Assembly: GCA_030597965.1 (NCBI GenBank)
Contig: JAUVQU010000057.1
Span: 1-12,109 of the forward strand
Origin: Cellvibrionaceae bacterium
GTDB lineage: Bacteria; Pseudomonadota; Gammaproteobacteria; Pseudomonadales; Cellvibrionaceae
Length of the DNA: 12,109 bases
Reading direction: 5' to 3'
Shown: positions 6,999 through 12,109 of the stretch, piece by piece
Layout of the letters: each line of letters begins with the position of its first letter
Numbering within the stretch: position 1 is the stretch's first letter
Program-made: the position numbers and the translations under genes
The notes under the pieces: generated by a model
What the model saw: only the letters and a program-made list of their open reading frames with translations
What the model was told of the DNA's origin: nothing
The model's database searches: none

Positions 6999-7457
6999 TT
7001 AGAGCTGATCGCTTTTTAGTCGATCGATTTCCTCGCGGAACTCTTCAAGATCCTTAAAGCGGCGGTAAACCGATGCAAAGCGAACGTAGGCTACCTCATC
7101 AAGCGAACGCAGTTTCGACATCACCATCTCGCCCACTTCCAATGCGGGCACTTCACGCTCACCACTGGCTTGTAACTGGTGTTTAATTTGGTTGATGGCG
7201 AGCTCTACCTTTTCAACACTGACCGGACGTTTTTCCAGCGCCCGCGTAAAGCCAGCTCGCATTTTGTCTTCATTAAAGGGTTCGCGGGAACCGTCCTGCT
7301 TCACCACGCGCGGCATTAACAACTCAGCCACCTCGAAAGTGGTAAACCGCTCTTTACACGACAGACACTCACGACGACGACGAATCTGATCACCTTCTGA
7401 CACCAGACGCGAGTCAATCACCTTCGTTTCTTCTGCCTTACAGAAGGGACAATGCAT
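6999..7457 (-). CDS. nrdR: Transcriptional repressor NrdR
   Basis: NrdR senses ATP/dATP and represses ribonucleotide reductase operons by binding NrdR boxes. The 152-residue protein is of typical length. It has an N-terminal zinc ribbon with CPFC (Cys3, Cys6) and CLSC (Cys31, Cys34), separated by the basic DNA-binding IRRRRE segment. An ATP-cone follows at about 49-139 (VVKQDGSREPFNEDKMRAG to VAYVRFASVYRRF). It is the promoter-proximal gene of the minus-strand block, the usual neighbour of ribD in gammaproteobacteria. No NrdR-box pair is evident in its own leader, though a different long palindrome is present there. Confidence 0.97.
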   Translation of the reverse strand: MHCPFCKAEETKVIDSRLVSEGDQIRRRRECLSCKERFTTFEVAELLMPRVVKQDGSREPFNEDKMRAGFTRALEKRPVSVEKVELAINQIKHQLQASGEREVPALEVGEMVMSKLRSLDEVAYVRFASVYRRFKDLEEFREEIDRLKSDQL

Positions 7458-7514
7458 AGCCGCTTAAACACCTAGAGAAATTTGCGCGCATAGTAACATA
7501 AACCCGGCAAACTT

Positions 7515-7547
7515 GGCTAAATGGCTGATATTTCCAGCCCTTTAGCC
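7515..7547. promoter_or_regulatory. Long palindrome upstream of nrdR
   Basis: GGCTAAA-T-GGCTG (7515-7527) pairs with CAGCC-C-TTTAGCC (7535-7547) around a 7-base loop: 12 of 13 positions are complementary. No T-run follows on either strand. A possible minus-strand -10 box, TACTAT (7495-7490), would place the -35 region over one arm, so an operator for the nrdR-rib transcript is one reading. A second, U-less barrier after the nfeD terminator is another. The regulator is unknown. Confidence 0.45.
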
Positions 7548-7586
7548 GCAAATGAAACCAGGGCTCGCTCATGCAGTAACAGACAC

Positions 7587-7617
7587 AAAAAAACCGGTCA
7601 GGCCGCCCTAACCGGTT
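7587..7617 (-). terminator. Intrinsic terminator of qmcA-nfeD
   Basis: AACCGGT (7592-7598) pairs with ACCGGTT (7611-7617). After one mismatch, three further inner pairs (AGG/CCT) close a 4-base loop. On the minus strand the stem runs into seven Ts (7593-7587). It starts 19 bases after the nfeD stop codon, the ordinary place for a Rho-independent terminator. Confidence 0.85.
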
Positions 7618-7636
7618 CCAAAAAGTATCGGTGCAA

Positions 7637-8089
7637 TTAGCTATCTTGCAGTTCGACCTTAAGGGTCATACCTTCAACGCCAATAACACGGACTATCGTA
7701 CCCTTAGGTGCCTCTGGACCATCGACAACCCAAAGTGCATCGGCTATCTGTACCCGCCCGCGCCCGTTTTCAATAGACTCCAGCAGAGGAAGCACACTAC
7801 CCACCAGTTGCTCGGTCCGGTTATTCAATAGCGGCTGATCGGTTTTCTGTCCCGCTGCTCGAAATTTCTTCCAATACAACAGCGTAAACAGCAAAGAGAA
7901 TACACCAAACCAAACCAACTGCATTTGCCAGGTAAGCTCAGGCGACACCTTATAAACCAGTGCTACCGCCAAAGCCCCAAGGCCAATACCCAGCAGCAAC
8001 TCAGTGCCAATGAGCACCTCAATAGCCAGCAAAATCACACCGGCCGCCATCCAATGCCATGGCTCCAACTGTGCTATAAACGTCAACAT
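7637..8089 (-). CDS. NfeD family membrane protein (YbbJ-like)
   Basis: This is a short NfeD protein of 150 residues. Hydrophobic segments at about 12-30, 32-47 and 55-72 (WHWMAAGVILLAIEVLIGTELL, then GIGLGALAVALVYKV and LVWFGVFSLLFTLLYW) anchor it in the inner membrane. The C-terminal half (about 83-148: TEQLVGSVLPLL, GRGRVQIADALWVV, APKGTIVRVIGVEGMTLKVE) is the small OB-fold beta barrel typical of NfeD, on the cytoplasmic side in this family. NfeD proteins are commonly encoded beside SPFH/stomatin proteins and are thought to work with them in membrane microdomains. TAGG six bases before the ATG is the likely ribosome site. It is separated from qmcA by an unusual 193-base gap holding a foldback element. 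Confidence 0.92.
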   Translation of the reverse strand: MLTFIAQLEPWHWMAAGVILLAIEVLIGTELLLGIGLGALAVALVYKVSPELTWQMQLVWFGVFSLLFTLLYWKKFRAAGQKTDQPLLNNRTEQLVGSVLPLLESIENGRGRVQIADALWVVDGPEAPKGTIVRVIGVEGMTLKVELQDS

Positions 8090-8116
8090 ATAAAACCTAT
8101 CGTATTAATAAATAAC

Positions 8117-8279
8117 TGAGAGCTTTGCACGGAAGATGATTTCGCTTTCAGGCAAGGAAAAAACGCACGGAATAAGGAAATTTATACACATAAATGACCG
8201 ATTGAGTACGTTTTTCCTCGGTGCCCCCTTGTGGGGTAAACCCGCATGAGAGTGAAATGGCTTTCGTGCAAAGCTCTCA
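8117..8279. repeat. 163-bp foldback element with 19-bp terminal inverted repeats (MITE-like)
   Basis: The left end TGAGAGCTTTGCACGGAAG (8117-8135) is the reverse complement of 8261-8279 except for one base (8132/8264). Similarity continues inward: 8139-8153 against 8244-8258 matches at 12 of 15 positions, and 8155-8168 pairs with 8206-8218 (AGGAAAAA and its complement). The right arm has an extra small hairpin (CCCC-TTGT-GGGG, 8225-8236) and the centre has ATTTAT-ACAC-ATAAAT (8180-8195). No open reading frame of note is inside. The element begins 3 bases after the qmcA stop and ends 27 bases before nfeD. The layout resembles a miniature inverted-repeat transposable element; no certain target-site duplication is seen (TAACT occurs at 8113-8117 and 8284-8288). 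A giant transcription attenuator or structured RNA is the alternative. Confidence 0.6.
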
Positions 8280-8282
8280 CGC

Positions 8283-9200
8283 TTAACTAGCGGATTTAGC
8301 CGACCTAACCAGCTCGCTAATCCCCTCAATGGAACCTATCACCGAGGTTGCCTCCAGCGGCATCATAATTACCTTGCTGTTATCTGCAGAAGCCAGCCTA
8401 CCGAGCGCATCAATGTATTTCTGAGCCACAAAGTAGTTGATGGCCTGAGAATCCCCTTTCGCTATAGCTTCAGACACCACCTCGGTGGCTTTAGCTTCCG
8501 CTTGCGCCTCGCGCTCTCTGGCTTCCGCTTCCAAAAATGCAGCTTCACGCTGCCCTTCAGCTCTCAATATCTGGCTTCTCTTTTCACCTTCTGCCACTTC
8601 AATCGCAGCCCGCTTTGCACCCTCTGCAGTCAGAATTGAAGCACGTTTTTCTCGTTCGGCCTTCATCTGGTTCGCCATAGACTCCACCAGATCACGAGGA
8701 GGTGTAATATCCTTAATCTCAATACGGGTAACCTTAACGCCCCAGGGGTTTGTCGCCTCATCGACCTTGCCCAACAACTGCGTATTGATGGCATCGCGAT
8801 TAGACAACATGGCATCCAACTCCATAGAACCCAGCACCGCTCGGATATTGGTCATCACCAAATTTCTCATGGCGCGAGACAAATCATTCACCTCATAAGA
8901 CGCCGCCACAGGGTCGATAATTTGGAAAAAACACACGGCATCGGTGGTCACCATGGCATTATCGGCACTGATTACTTCCTGGGGCTCAACATCCAGAACC
9001 TGCTCCATAACCACCTGGCGACGGCCAATGCCATCAATGAACGGCACGATCAAGTGCAAGCCCGGGCTCAACGTCTTCGTATATTTACCAAAGCGCTCCA
9101 CGGTCCACATCTCGCCCTGGGGCACGCTGTTGACACCCTTCATGACAACCACAACCACCATCACCAAAAACGCGATGGCAAACAAATCAAAACCAAACAT
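8283..9200 (-). CDS. qmcA: SPFH/band 7 membrane protein QmcA (stomatin/prohibitin family)
   Basis: This 305-residue protein, the same length as E. coli QmcA, is expected to form large oligomeric cages or scaffolds in the inner membrane that organise microdomains and influence membrane proteases. Residues 3-20 are one hydrophobic anchor. The SPFH domain follows (about 22-185: VPQGEMWTVERFGKYTKTLS, SPGLHLIVPFID, DAVCFFQIIDP, ITPPRDLVESM). Then comes a long Ala/Glu/Arg-rich coiled coil (about 180-247, with repeated AEGxKRxxI units) and a C-terminal oligomerisation tail. The ATG at 9200 is preferred over the ATG at 9221 because AAGGAG sits six bases upstream and it gives the family N-terminus. 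nfeD lies downstream, its usual partner, and a globin gene diverges upstream. Confidence 0.93.
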   Translation of the reverse strand: MFGFDLFAIAFLVMVVVVVMKGVNSVPQGEMWTVERFGKYTKTLSPGLHLIVPFIDGIGRRQVVMEQVLDVEPQEVISADNAMVTTDAVCFFQIIDPVAASYEVNDLSRAMRNLVMTNIRAVLGSMELDAMLSNRDAINTQLLGKVDEATNPWGVKVTRIEIKDITPPRDLVESMANQMKAEREKRASILTAEGAKRAAIEVAEGEKRSQILRAEGQREAAFLEAEAREREAQAEAKATEVVSEAIAKGDSQAINYFVAQKYIDALGRLASADNSKVIMMPLEATSVIGSIEGISELVRSAKSAS

Positions 9201-9206
9201 ACATTG

Positions 9207-9212
9207 CTCCTT
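9207..9212 (-). promoter_or_regulatory. Ribosome binding site deciding the qmcA start
   Basis: AAGGAG on the minus strand lies six bases before the ATG at 9200. It is a near-perfect Shine-Dalgarno sequence and lies inside the coding region that a start at 9221 would imply, so it argues for 9200. Confidence 0.75.
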
Positions 9213-9241
9213 GCAACACAAACATTATTTACGCGTACTCT

Positions 9242-9270
9242 AACAGAGCCACTAAAGATTAAAACGTTCC
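9242..9270 (-). promoter_or_regulatory. Possible sigmaE/AlgU-type promoter of qmcA
   Basis: On the minus strand GGAACGT (9270-9264) is followed after 16 bases by TCTGTT (9247-9242). This resembles the extracytoplasmic sigmaE/AlgU pattern GGAACTT-N16-TCTGA. A second GGAACTT (9277-9271) lies directly before it, so the -35 motif is nearly doubled. Transcription would start near 9235, leaving a leader of about 35 bases. No good sigma70 pair is seen for qmcA. Envelope stress control would suit a membrane scaffold, but this is inference from a short motif. Confidence 0.4.
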
Positions 9271-9282
9271 AAGTTCCTGGAA
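9267..9282. repeat. Short palindrome between qmcA and the globin gene
   Basis: TTCCA (9267-9271) and TGGAA (9278-9282), six bases apart, form a 16-bp interrupted palindrome. It overlaps the doubled GGAAC motif of the possible qmcA promoter. It may be an operator, or simply a by-product of the repeated promoter motif. Confidence 0.3.
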
Positions 9283-9303
9283 TTATTAGACGTGCCCTGA
9301 AAA

Positions 9304-9317
9304 TTGATGCGAATCAA
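9304..9317 (+). promoter_or_regulatory. FNR/ANR/DNR-type binding site before the globin gene
   Basis: TTGAT-GCGA-ATCAA is a perfect match to the TTGAT-N4-ATCAA consensus bound by FNR, ANR and DNR-type regulators (low oxygen or nitric oxide). Its centre (9310.5) is about 41 bases before a transcription start predicted from the -10-like TATCAT at 9339-9344. That is the standard class II activator position. It lies 58 bases before the globin ATG. Confidence 0.7.
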
Positions 9318-9338
9318 TACGCTATAATCCTCTTCCCG

Positions 9339-9344
9339 TATCAT
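9339..9344 (+). promoter_or_regulatory. Candidate -10 box of the globin promoter
   Basis: TATCAT matches the -10 consensus at 5 of 6 positions and predicts a start near 9351, with the FNR-type site replacing a -35 box. A perfect TATAAT at 9323-9328 is an alternative -10. If that one is used, the FNR-type site would overlap its -35 spacer and act as a repressor site instead. No good -35 box exists for either. Confidence 0.4.
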
Positions 9345-9374
9345 TGCCCCAAATTTCGTATTGAGAAGCACAGC

Positions 9375-9761
9375 ATGAACCAGAAGACACCCTACGCCCT
9401 TTTAGGCGATGAAAAAATCCGTGAACTGGCAACAGTGTTCTACCAGGTAATGGACGAGAATACTGAAGCTCAAGATATTCGCAAAATGCACGCCGCAAAC
9501 GTGGATGAGATCACCCAGAAGCTCTATGAATACCTGGTTGGCTGGATGGGCGGCCCCAAGCACCTGTATAAAGAAAAATACGGTACCATTTGCCTCACCA
9601 AACCACACGAGCCCTACAAGATTACTGAAGCTCACCGTGACCAGTGGATGATGTGCTTCCGCGAAGCCCTTGATCGCGTTGATGCCCCGCAAGAGGTGAA
9701 AGACATGCTGGAAAATCCTCTGCTAGCCATGGCAGATATGATGCGCAGCGATCGCGGCTAA
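9375..9761 (+). CDS. Group II truncated haemoglobin (HbO-like)
   Basis: This 128-residue haem protein has a 2-on-2 globin fold; family members bind oxygen tightly or detoxify nitric oxide and peroxide. The predicted proximal haem ligand is His78 in PHEPYKI, Tyr23 fits position B10, and Trp91 fits the group II hallmark Trp at G8. The GWMGGP segment (56-61) is the group II E-helix glycine motif. His39 may occupy CD1, as reported for some cold-adapted marine group II globins; this is inferred from alignment by eye. The ATG at 9375 has a weak GAGA-type ribosome site. In-frame sequence further upstream overlaps the promoter and qmcA, so it is not coding. The gene diverges from qmcA and has a perfect FNR-type box upstream, suggesting induction at low oxygen or by NO. 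Confidence 0.93.
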   Translation: MNQKTPYALLGDEKIRELATVFYQVMDENTEAQDIRKMHAANVDEITQKLYEYLVGWMGGPKHLYKEKYGTICLTKPHEPYKITEAHRDQWMMCFREALDRVDAPQEVKDMLENPLLAMADMMRSDRG

Positions 9762-9774
9762 TCTGTAAACAGAA

Positions 9775-9803
9775 CTGTGCTCTACTCCACGCAGAGGGCA
9801 CAG
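9775..9803. repeat. Stem-loop after the globin gene
   Basis: CTGTGC-TCT (9775-9783) pairs with AGA-GG-GCACAG (9793-9803), a nine-pair stem with a two-base bulge and a nine-base loop, 13 bases after the globin stop. It lacks a T-run, so it would be a weak terminator or a processing hairpin. Confidence 0.35.
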
Positions 9804-9817
9804 ACGATTTAAATCTA

Positions 9818-9846
9818 TTCTCAGCCGCCACAAGATTTGGTATAAA
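9818..9846 (+). promoter_or_regulatory. Probable sigma70 promoter of the 98-residue gene
   Basis: TTCTCA (9818-9823) and TATAAA (9841-9846) are separated by 17 bases, matching the -35 box at 4 of 6 and the -10 box at 5 of 6 positions. A start near 9853 leaves about 25 bases before the ATG at 9878, which favours that ATG over the TTG at 9860. Confidence 0.45.
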
Positions 9847-9877
9847 AGACTCAACACTTTTGTTGATCTGGTGCCAA

Positions 9878-10174
9878 ATGAACGACACAACCAAACCCGT
9901 CGATGTGACCCAGGACATGAAGCAGCAGGCTCAACGCATGCTGTTTATGGCTAAATCAAAACTTCACAAAGCTCAGACCGAAACCAGAGCACACGACTCT
10001 CTCGGCCAAGCAGAATGGCACCCTCCGGGCCCTCAACTGGAGTTATTAGAACAAAAAGCATTTATTGAATTTGAGCAACTGCTCGGCATCATAAACGGCA
10101 CAGCCCATTCTAATTACGGCGGCCGAGTCACACTCACTCAGTGGGAACGATTGCAAGAAAAATTCACCGGCTAA
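9878..10174 (+). CDS. Uncharacterised small cytoplasmic protein
   Basis: I do not recognise this 98-residue protein. It has no signal peptide, no membrane segment and no cysteine. Residues 9-40 are a Lys/Gln/Met-rich stretch likely to be helical (DVTQDMKQQAQRMLFMAK). A Pro/Gly turn (HPPGPQ, 48-53) leads to a second helical segment (LELLEQKAFIEFEQLLGIING, 54-74) and a C-terminal basic-aromatic part (RVTLTQWERLQEKF). Composition and codon use look like those of its neighbours, so it is probably a real native gene. It has its own promoter-like sequence, lies 116 bases after the globin gene and 138 bases before the transpeptidase gene, and shares no obvious operon with either. The ATG at 9878 is preferred over TTG at 9860, although its ribosome site is weak. 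Confidence 0.65.
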   Translation: MNDTTKPVDVTQDMKQQAQRMLFMAKSKLHKAQTETRAHDSLGQAEWHPPGPQLELLEQKAFIEFEQLLGIINGTAHSNYGGRVTLTQWERLQEKFTG

Positions 10175-10312
10175 TAAAATGCCTGAAGAACACCCAATCT
10201 ATCCTCTCGGAAAGAGCCTCCATCACTAAAAAGTATATAAATTCAACACATTAGATTAAATAAGTTTGGTTCCGCGCCACAACTCCAAAAGATTACTGTC
10301 ATACTTAACAAC

Positions 10313-12061
10313 ATGATCAAGAAGACCTTGAAATACATTGCTGGCCTGCTAGTTATACTGCTTGTCGCTATTGGCATAACCGGCTTTTACCCAGCCAAGC
10401 AAGTTAACCCGCAGTTTCCTTCAACGTTTCCCCTGTTACGGGAAGACATTGTCAGGTATTGGCTGCAAAAACCACAACAGTTACTGCAACAACAGCCACT
10501 GTCACATCTACAGACTCTCAACAACATTTACACAAGCATCGACAATGAAGCCTTGTGGGTGGACGAGCAGAACCTCAGCCCTGCAGGAAAATCATTGCTT
10601 CAGCAGCTGAATGAAACCAGTGCCGACCAACTTTTGGACTATCAATACCACCTCCCCCTAATCCGCCACCACCTACACAAACTACACCTAGGACGCAGCC
10701 CAAAAGTAGCCGCCACTGTAGACATCCTTCTCACAGACGCATTTATCTCTTACGCCGGAGACATACTGAATGACAGATTACTGCTTGAGCACATAGAGCA
10801 GCGCCAATCAGATTCGTTAAAGGTTTCATTGCAATCCAATCACGCCAATGACCAGACGGCTGTTTATAGGTACATTGCTGATCAGCTGAGTGAGAGCCAT
10901 AAATTAAAACAGCTTAACTCCATGATCGGCAGGCTGTCTCCGAATCACCCTGAATACATACAATTGCGCTTAGCCCTGCAACGCCATCAAGATCTGACTT
11001 CCTACTGGCAGCCCATTGATGAAGGCCCCACCATCAAACCGGAAGAGCAACACCCCCAAATACTTCAGCTCCGTGAACTACTGACGATGTACGGGGACTA
11101 CCCATTGCAGGAAACACAAACTGCGCCTGATTCCGGGAGCGAAGCCAGCTTCTATAGTCGCGCACAAACCTTTAATTCTTCTCTGGTGGACAGTCTGAAA
11201 CAGTTCCAGCGTCGCCATGGAATGACTGGTCACGGCATACTGGATCCAGAGACTCGCCGTCGCCTCAACGTGCCTCCCCAGCATCGAATTCGCCAACTGG
11301 CGCTAAACATGAAGCGCTGGCGCGAGCTGCCGGACGATCTGGGTGACCGCTATATCTGGGTCAACATGACCAACTACGAGCTGAAGTTGATTAGCAACGG
11401 CGAGACCGAACTGGCGATGAAAGTTATCATTGGCCGCAAAGATCGCATGACGCCTGAGCTACAGGAGTCAGTCTCCACACTGGTACTCAACCCCCACTGG
11501 AACGTACCCGACAGCATTGCCCGCGAAGACATCCTGCCCAAGGTACAAAAAGACCCTGGCTACCTCACAAGAAACAATATGCGGGTACTGGAAAACTGGA
11601 CCAACCCAAATGAAATAGACCCAACATCAATCGACTGGGGCAGCCTCAATACCGATAACTTTAAATTTCGATTTCAGCAGGTATCCGGGCCCGGAAATGC
11701 GCTGGGAAGAATAAAATTTCTGCTGCCTAATGACCGGTCTATTTATATGCACGACACCAACAACACCAGACTTTTCAATAAGAAAAACCGCACCTTCAGC
11801 TCCGGCTGCATTCGCTTGGAAAAGCCACTTAAGCTGGCCAAAGCACTGCTGCTGGGGCACCCCTCATGGGGAGAGAAAAAGCTAATGGCCACACTGAATC
11901 AGGGCGACATCAAATACATTAAACTGCAGCAAGAATTACCCACCTATATCGCCTATCACACCGCCTGGGTCGATGAGCACAATTTGGTGCATTTCCGGGA
12001 CGACTTCTACCAGCACGACGCCATCATCAACAAGCCGGCGCCTGTTTTCATACAGCTCTAA
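10313..12061 (+). CDS. L,D-transpeptidase, YcbB/LdtD type
   Basis: This 582-residue envelope enzyme is expected to form 3-3 (meso-DAP to meso-DAP) cross-links in peptidoglycan, the beta-lactam-tolerant alternative to the usual 4-3 links. Residues 5-25 (LKYIAGLLVILLVAIGITGFY) are an uncleaved anchor or signal peptide. Residues about 35-280 are the helical scaffold found in long LdtD-type enzymes. A peptidoglycan-binding domain lies at about 287-325 (LKQFQRRHGMTGHGILDPETR). The catalytic YkuD domain starts near 346 (RYIWVNMTNYELKLI). It holds His480 (YMHDTNN) and the nucleophile Cys499 in the SSGCIRLE motif, spaced as in the family. The length is close to E. coli LdtD (615). No strong ribosome site precedes the ATG, and the 138-base gap upstream shows no convincing promoter or terminator. 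Confidence 0.92.
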   Translation: MIKKTLKYIAGLLVILLVAIGITGFYPAKQVNPQFPSTFPLLREDIVRYWLQKPQQLLQQQPLSHLQTLNNIYTSIDNEALWVDEQNLSPAGKSLLQQLNETSADQLLDYQYHLPLIRHHLHKLHLGRSPKVAATVDILLTDAFISYAGDILNDRLLLEHIEQRQSDSLKVSLQSNHANDQTAVYRYIADQLSESHKLKQLNSMIGRLSPNHPEYIQLRLALQRHQDLTSYWQPIDEGPTIKPEEQHPQILQLRELLTMYGDYPLQETQTAPDSGSEASFYSRAQTFNSSLVDSLKQFQRRHGMTGHGILDPETRRRLNVPPQHRIRQLALNMKRWRELPDDLGDRYIWVNMTNYELKLISNGETELAMKVIIGRKDRMTPELQESVSTLVLNPHWNVPDSIAREDILPKVQKDPGYLTRNNMRVLENWTNPNEIDPTSIDWGSLNTDNFKFRFQQVSGPGNALGRIKFLLPNDRSIYMHDTNNTRLFNKKNRTFSSGCIRLEKPLKLAKALLLGHPSWGEKKLMATLNQGDIKYIKLQQELPTYIAYHTAWVDEHNLVHFRDDFYQHDAIINKPAPVFIQL

Positions 12062-12109
12062 CCTTTCCATCCCTCGATATCACTTTCGCTAAGAAAGCAT
12101 CAACTCCCG

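Noticed and set aside
8105..8329. Minus-strand open frame running through the qmcA-nfeD gap
   Set aside because: It overlaps the qmcA end in another frame and runs through the foldback element. Its sequence shows no protein-like pattern.
8922..9374. Plus-strand N-terminal extension of the globin frame across the promoter and into qmcA
   Set aside because: The frame is open by chance. The globin family starts at the ATG at 9375, and the upstream part overlaps the conserved qmcA coding sequence and the FNR-type site.
10175..10312. Promoter or small RNA in the gap before the L,D-transpeptidase gene
   Set aside because: The region is AT-rich with several loose -10-like words, but no -35/-10 pair at proper spacing and no stable hairpin with a T-run was found.
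12083..12097. Terminator after the L,D-transpeptidase gene
   Set aside because: CTTTC-GCTAA-GAAAG is only a five-base stem with no T-run. The true terminator may lie beyond the window.

Overview
The window suggests a gammaproteobacterium, probably a marine member of the Cellvibrionales/Pseudomonadales-like groups. The evidence is the gene order nrdR-ribD-ribE-ribBA-ribH-nusB-thiL-pgpA-ribA, a RibA closely resembling Pseudomonas and E. coli RibA, and a 305-residue QmcA of exactly the E. coli length. Base composition looks even throughout and I see no phage, plasmid, tRNA, rRNA or CRISPR content. This is mostly a core chromosomal region; the genus is a guess.

Bases 1-7457 are a minus-strand block of ten tightly spaced genes, read from 7457 down to 54. 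NrdR (ribonucleotide reductase repressor) comes first. RibD, RibE, RibBA and RibH follow and cover riboflavin synthesis from the GTP cyclohydrolase product and ribulose-5-phosphate to riboflavin. NusB (antitermination), ThiL (thiamine diphosphate) and PgpA (phosphatidylglycerol) come next. A periplasmic retropepsin-like aspartic protease and a stand-alone RibA (GTP cyclohydrolase II) close the block. The RibA-like half of RibBA lacks the zinc cysteines and the catalytic segment, so the last gene must supply the first enzyme of the pathway. pgpA appears to start with TTG and ribA with GTG.

Bases 7458-9200 carry a second minus-strand unit, qmcA then nfeD, an SPFH membrane-scaffold protein and its membrane partner. 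It ends in a clear intrinsic terminator at 7587-7617. Between the two genes, starting 3 bases after the qmcA stop, lies a 163-bp foldback element with 19-bp terminal inverted repeats. It looks like a MITE or a very large structured RNA, and is the most unusual non-coding object in the window.

Bases 9201-12109 read on the plus strand. A group II truncated haemoglobin is transcribed divergently from qmcA behind a perfect FNR/ANR-type site (TTGAT-N4-ATCAA), placed where a class II activator would sit. After it come a 98-residue protein I do not recognise, with its own sigma70-like promoter, and a 582-residue YcbB/LdtD-type L,D-transpeptidase that cross-links peptidoglycan. I did not find a wholly new multi-gene system. 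The best leads are the foldback element, the low-oxygen/NO control of the globin, a possible sigmaE promoter on qmcA, and the protease inserted in the riboflavin operon.
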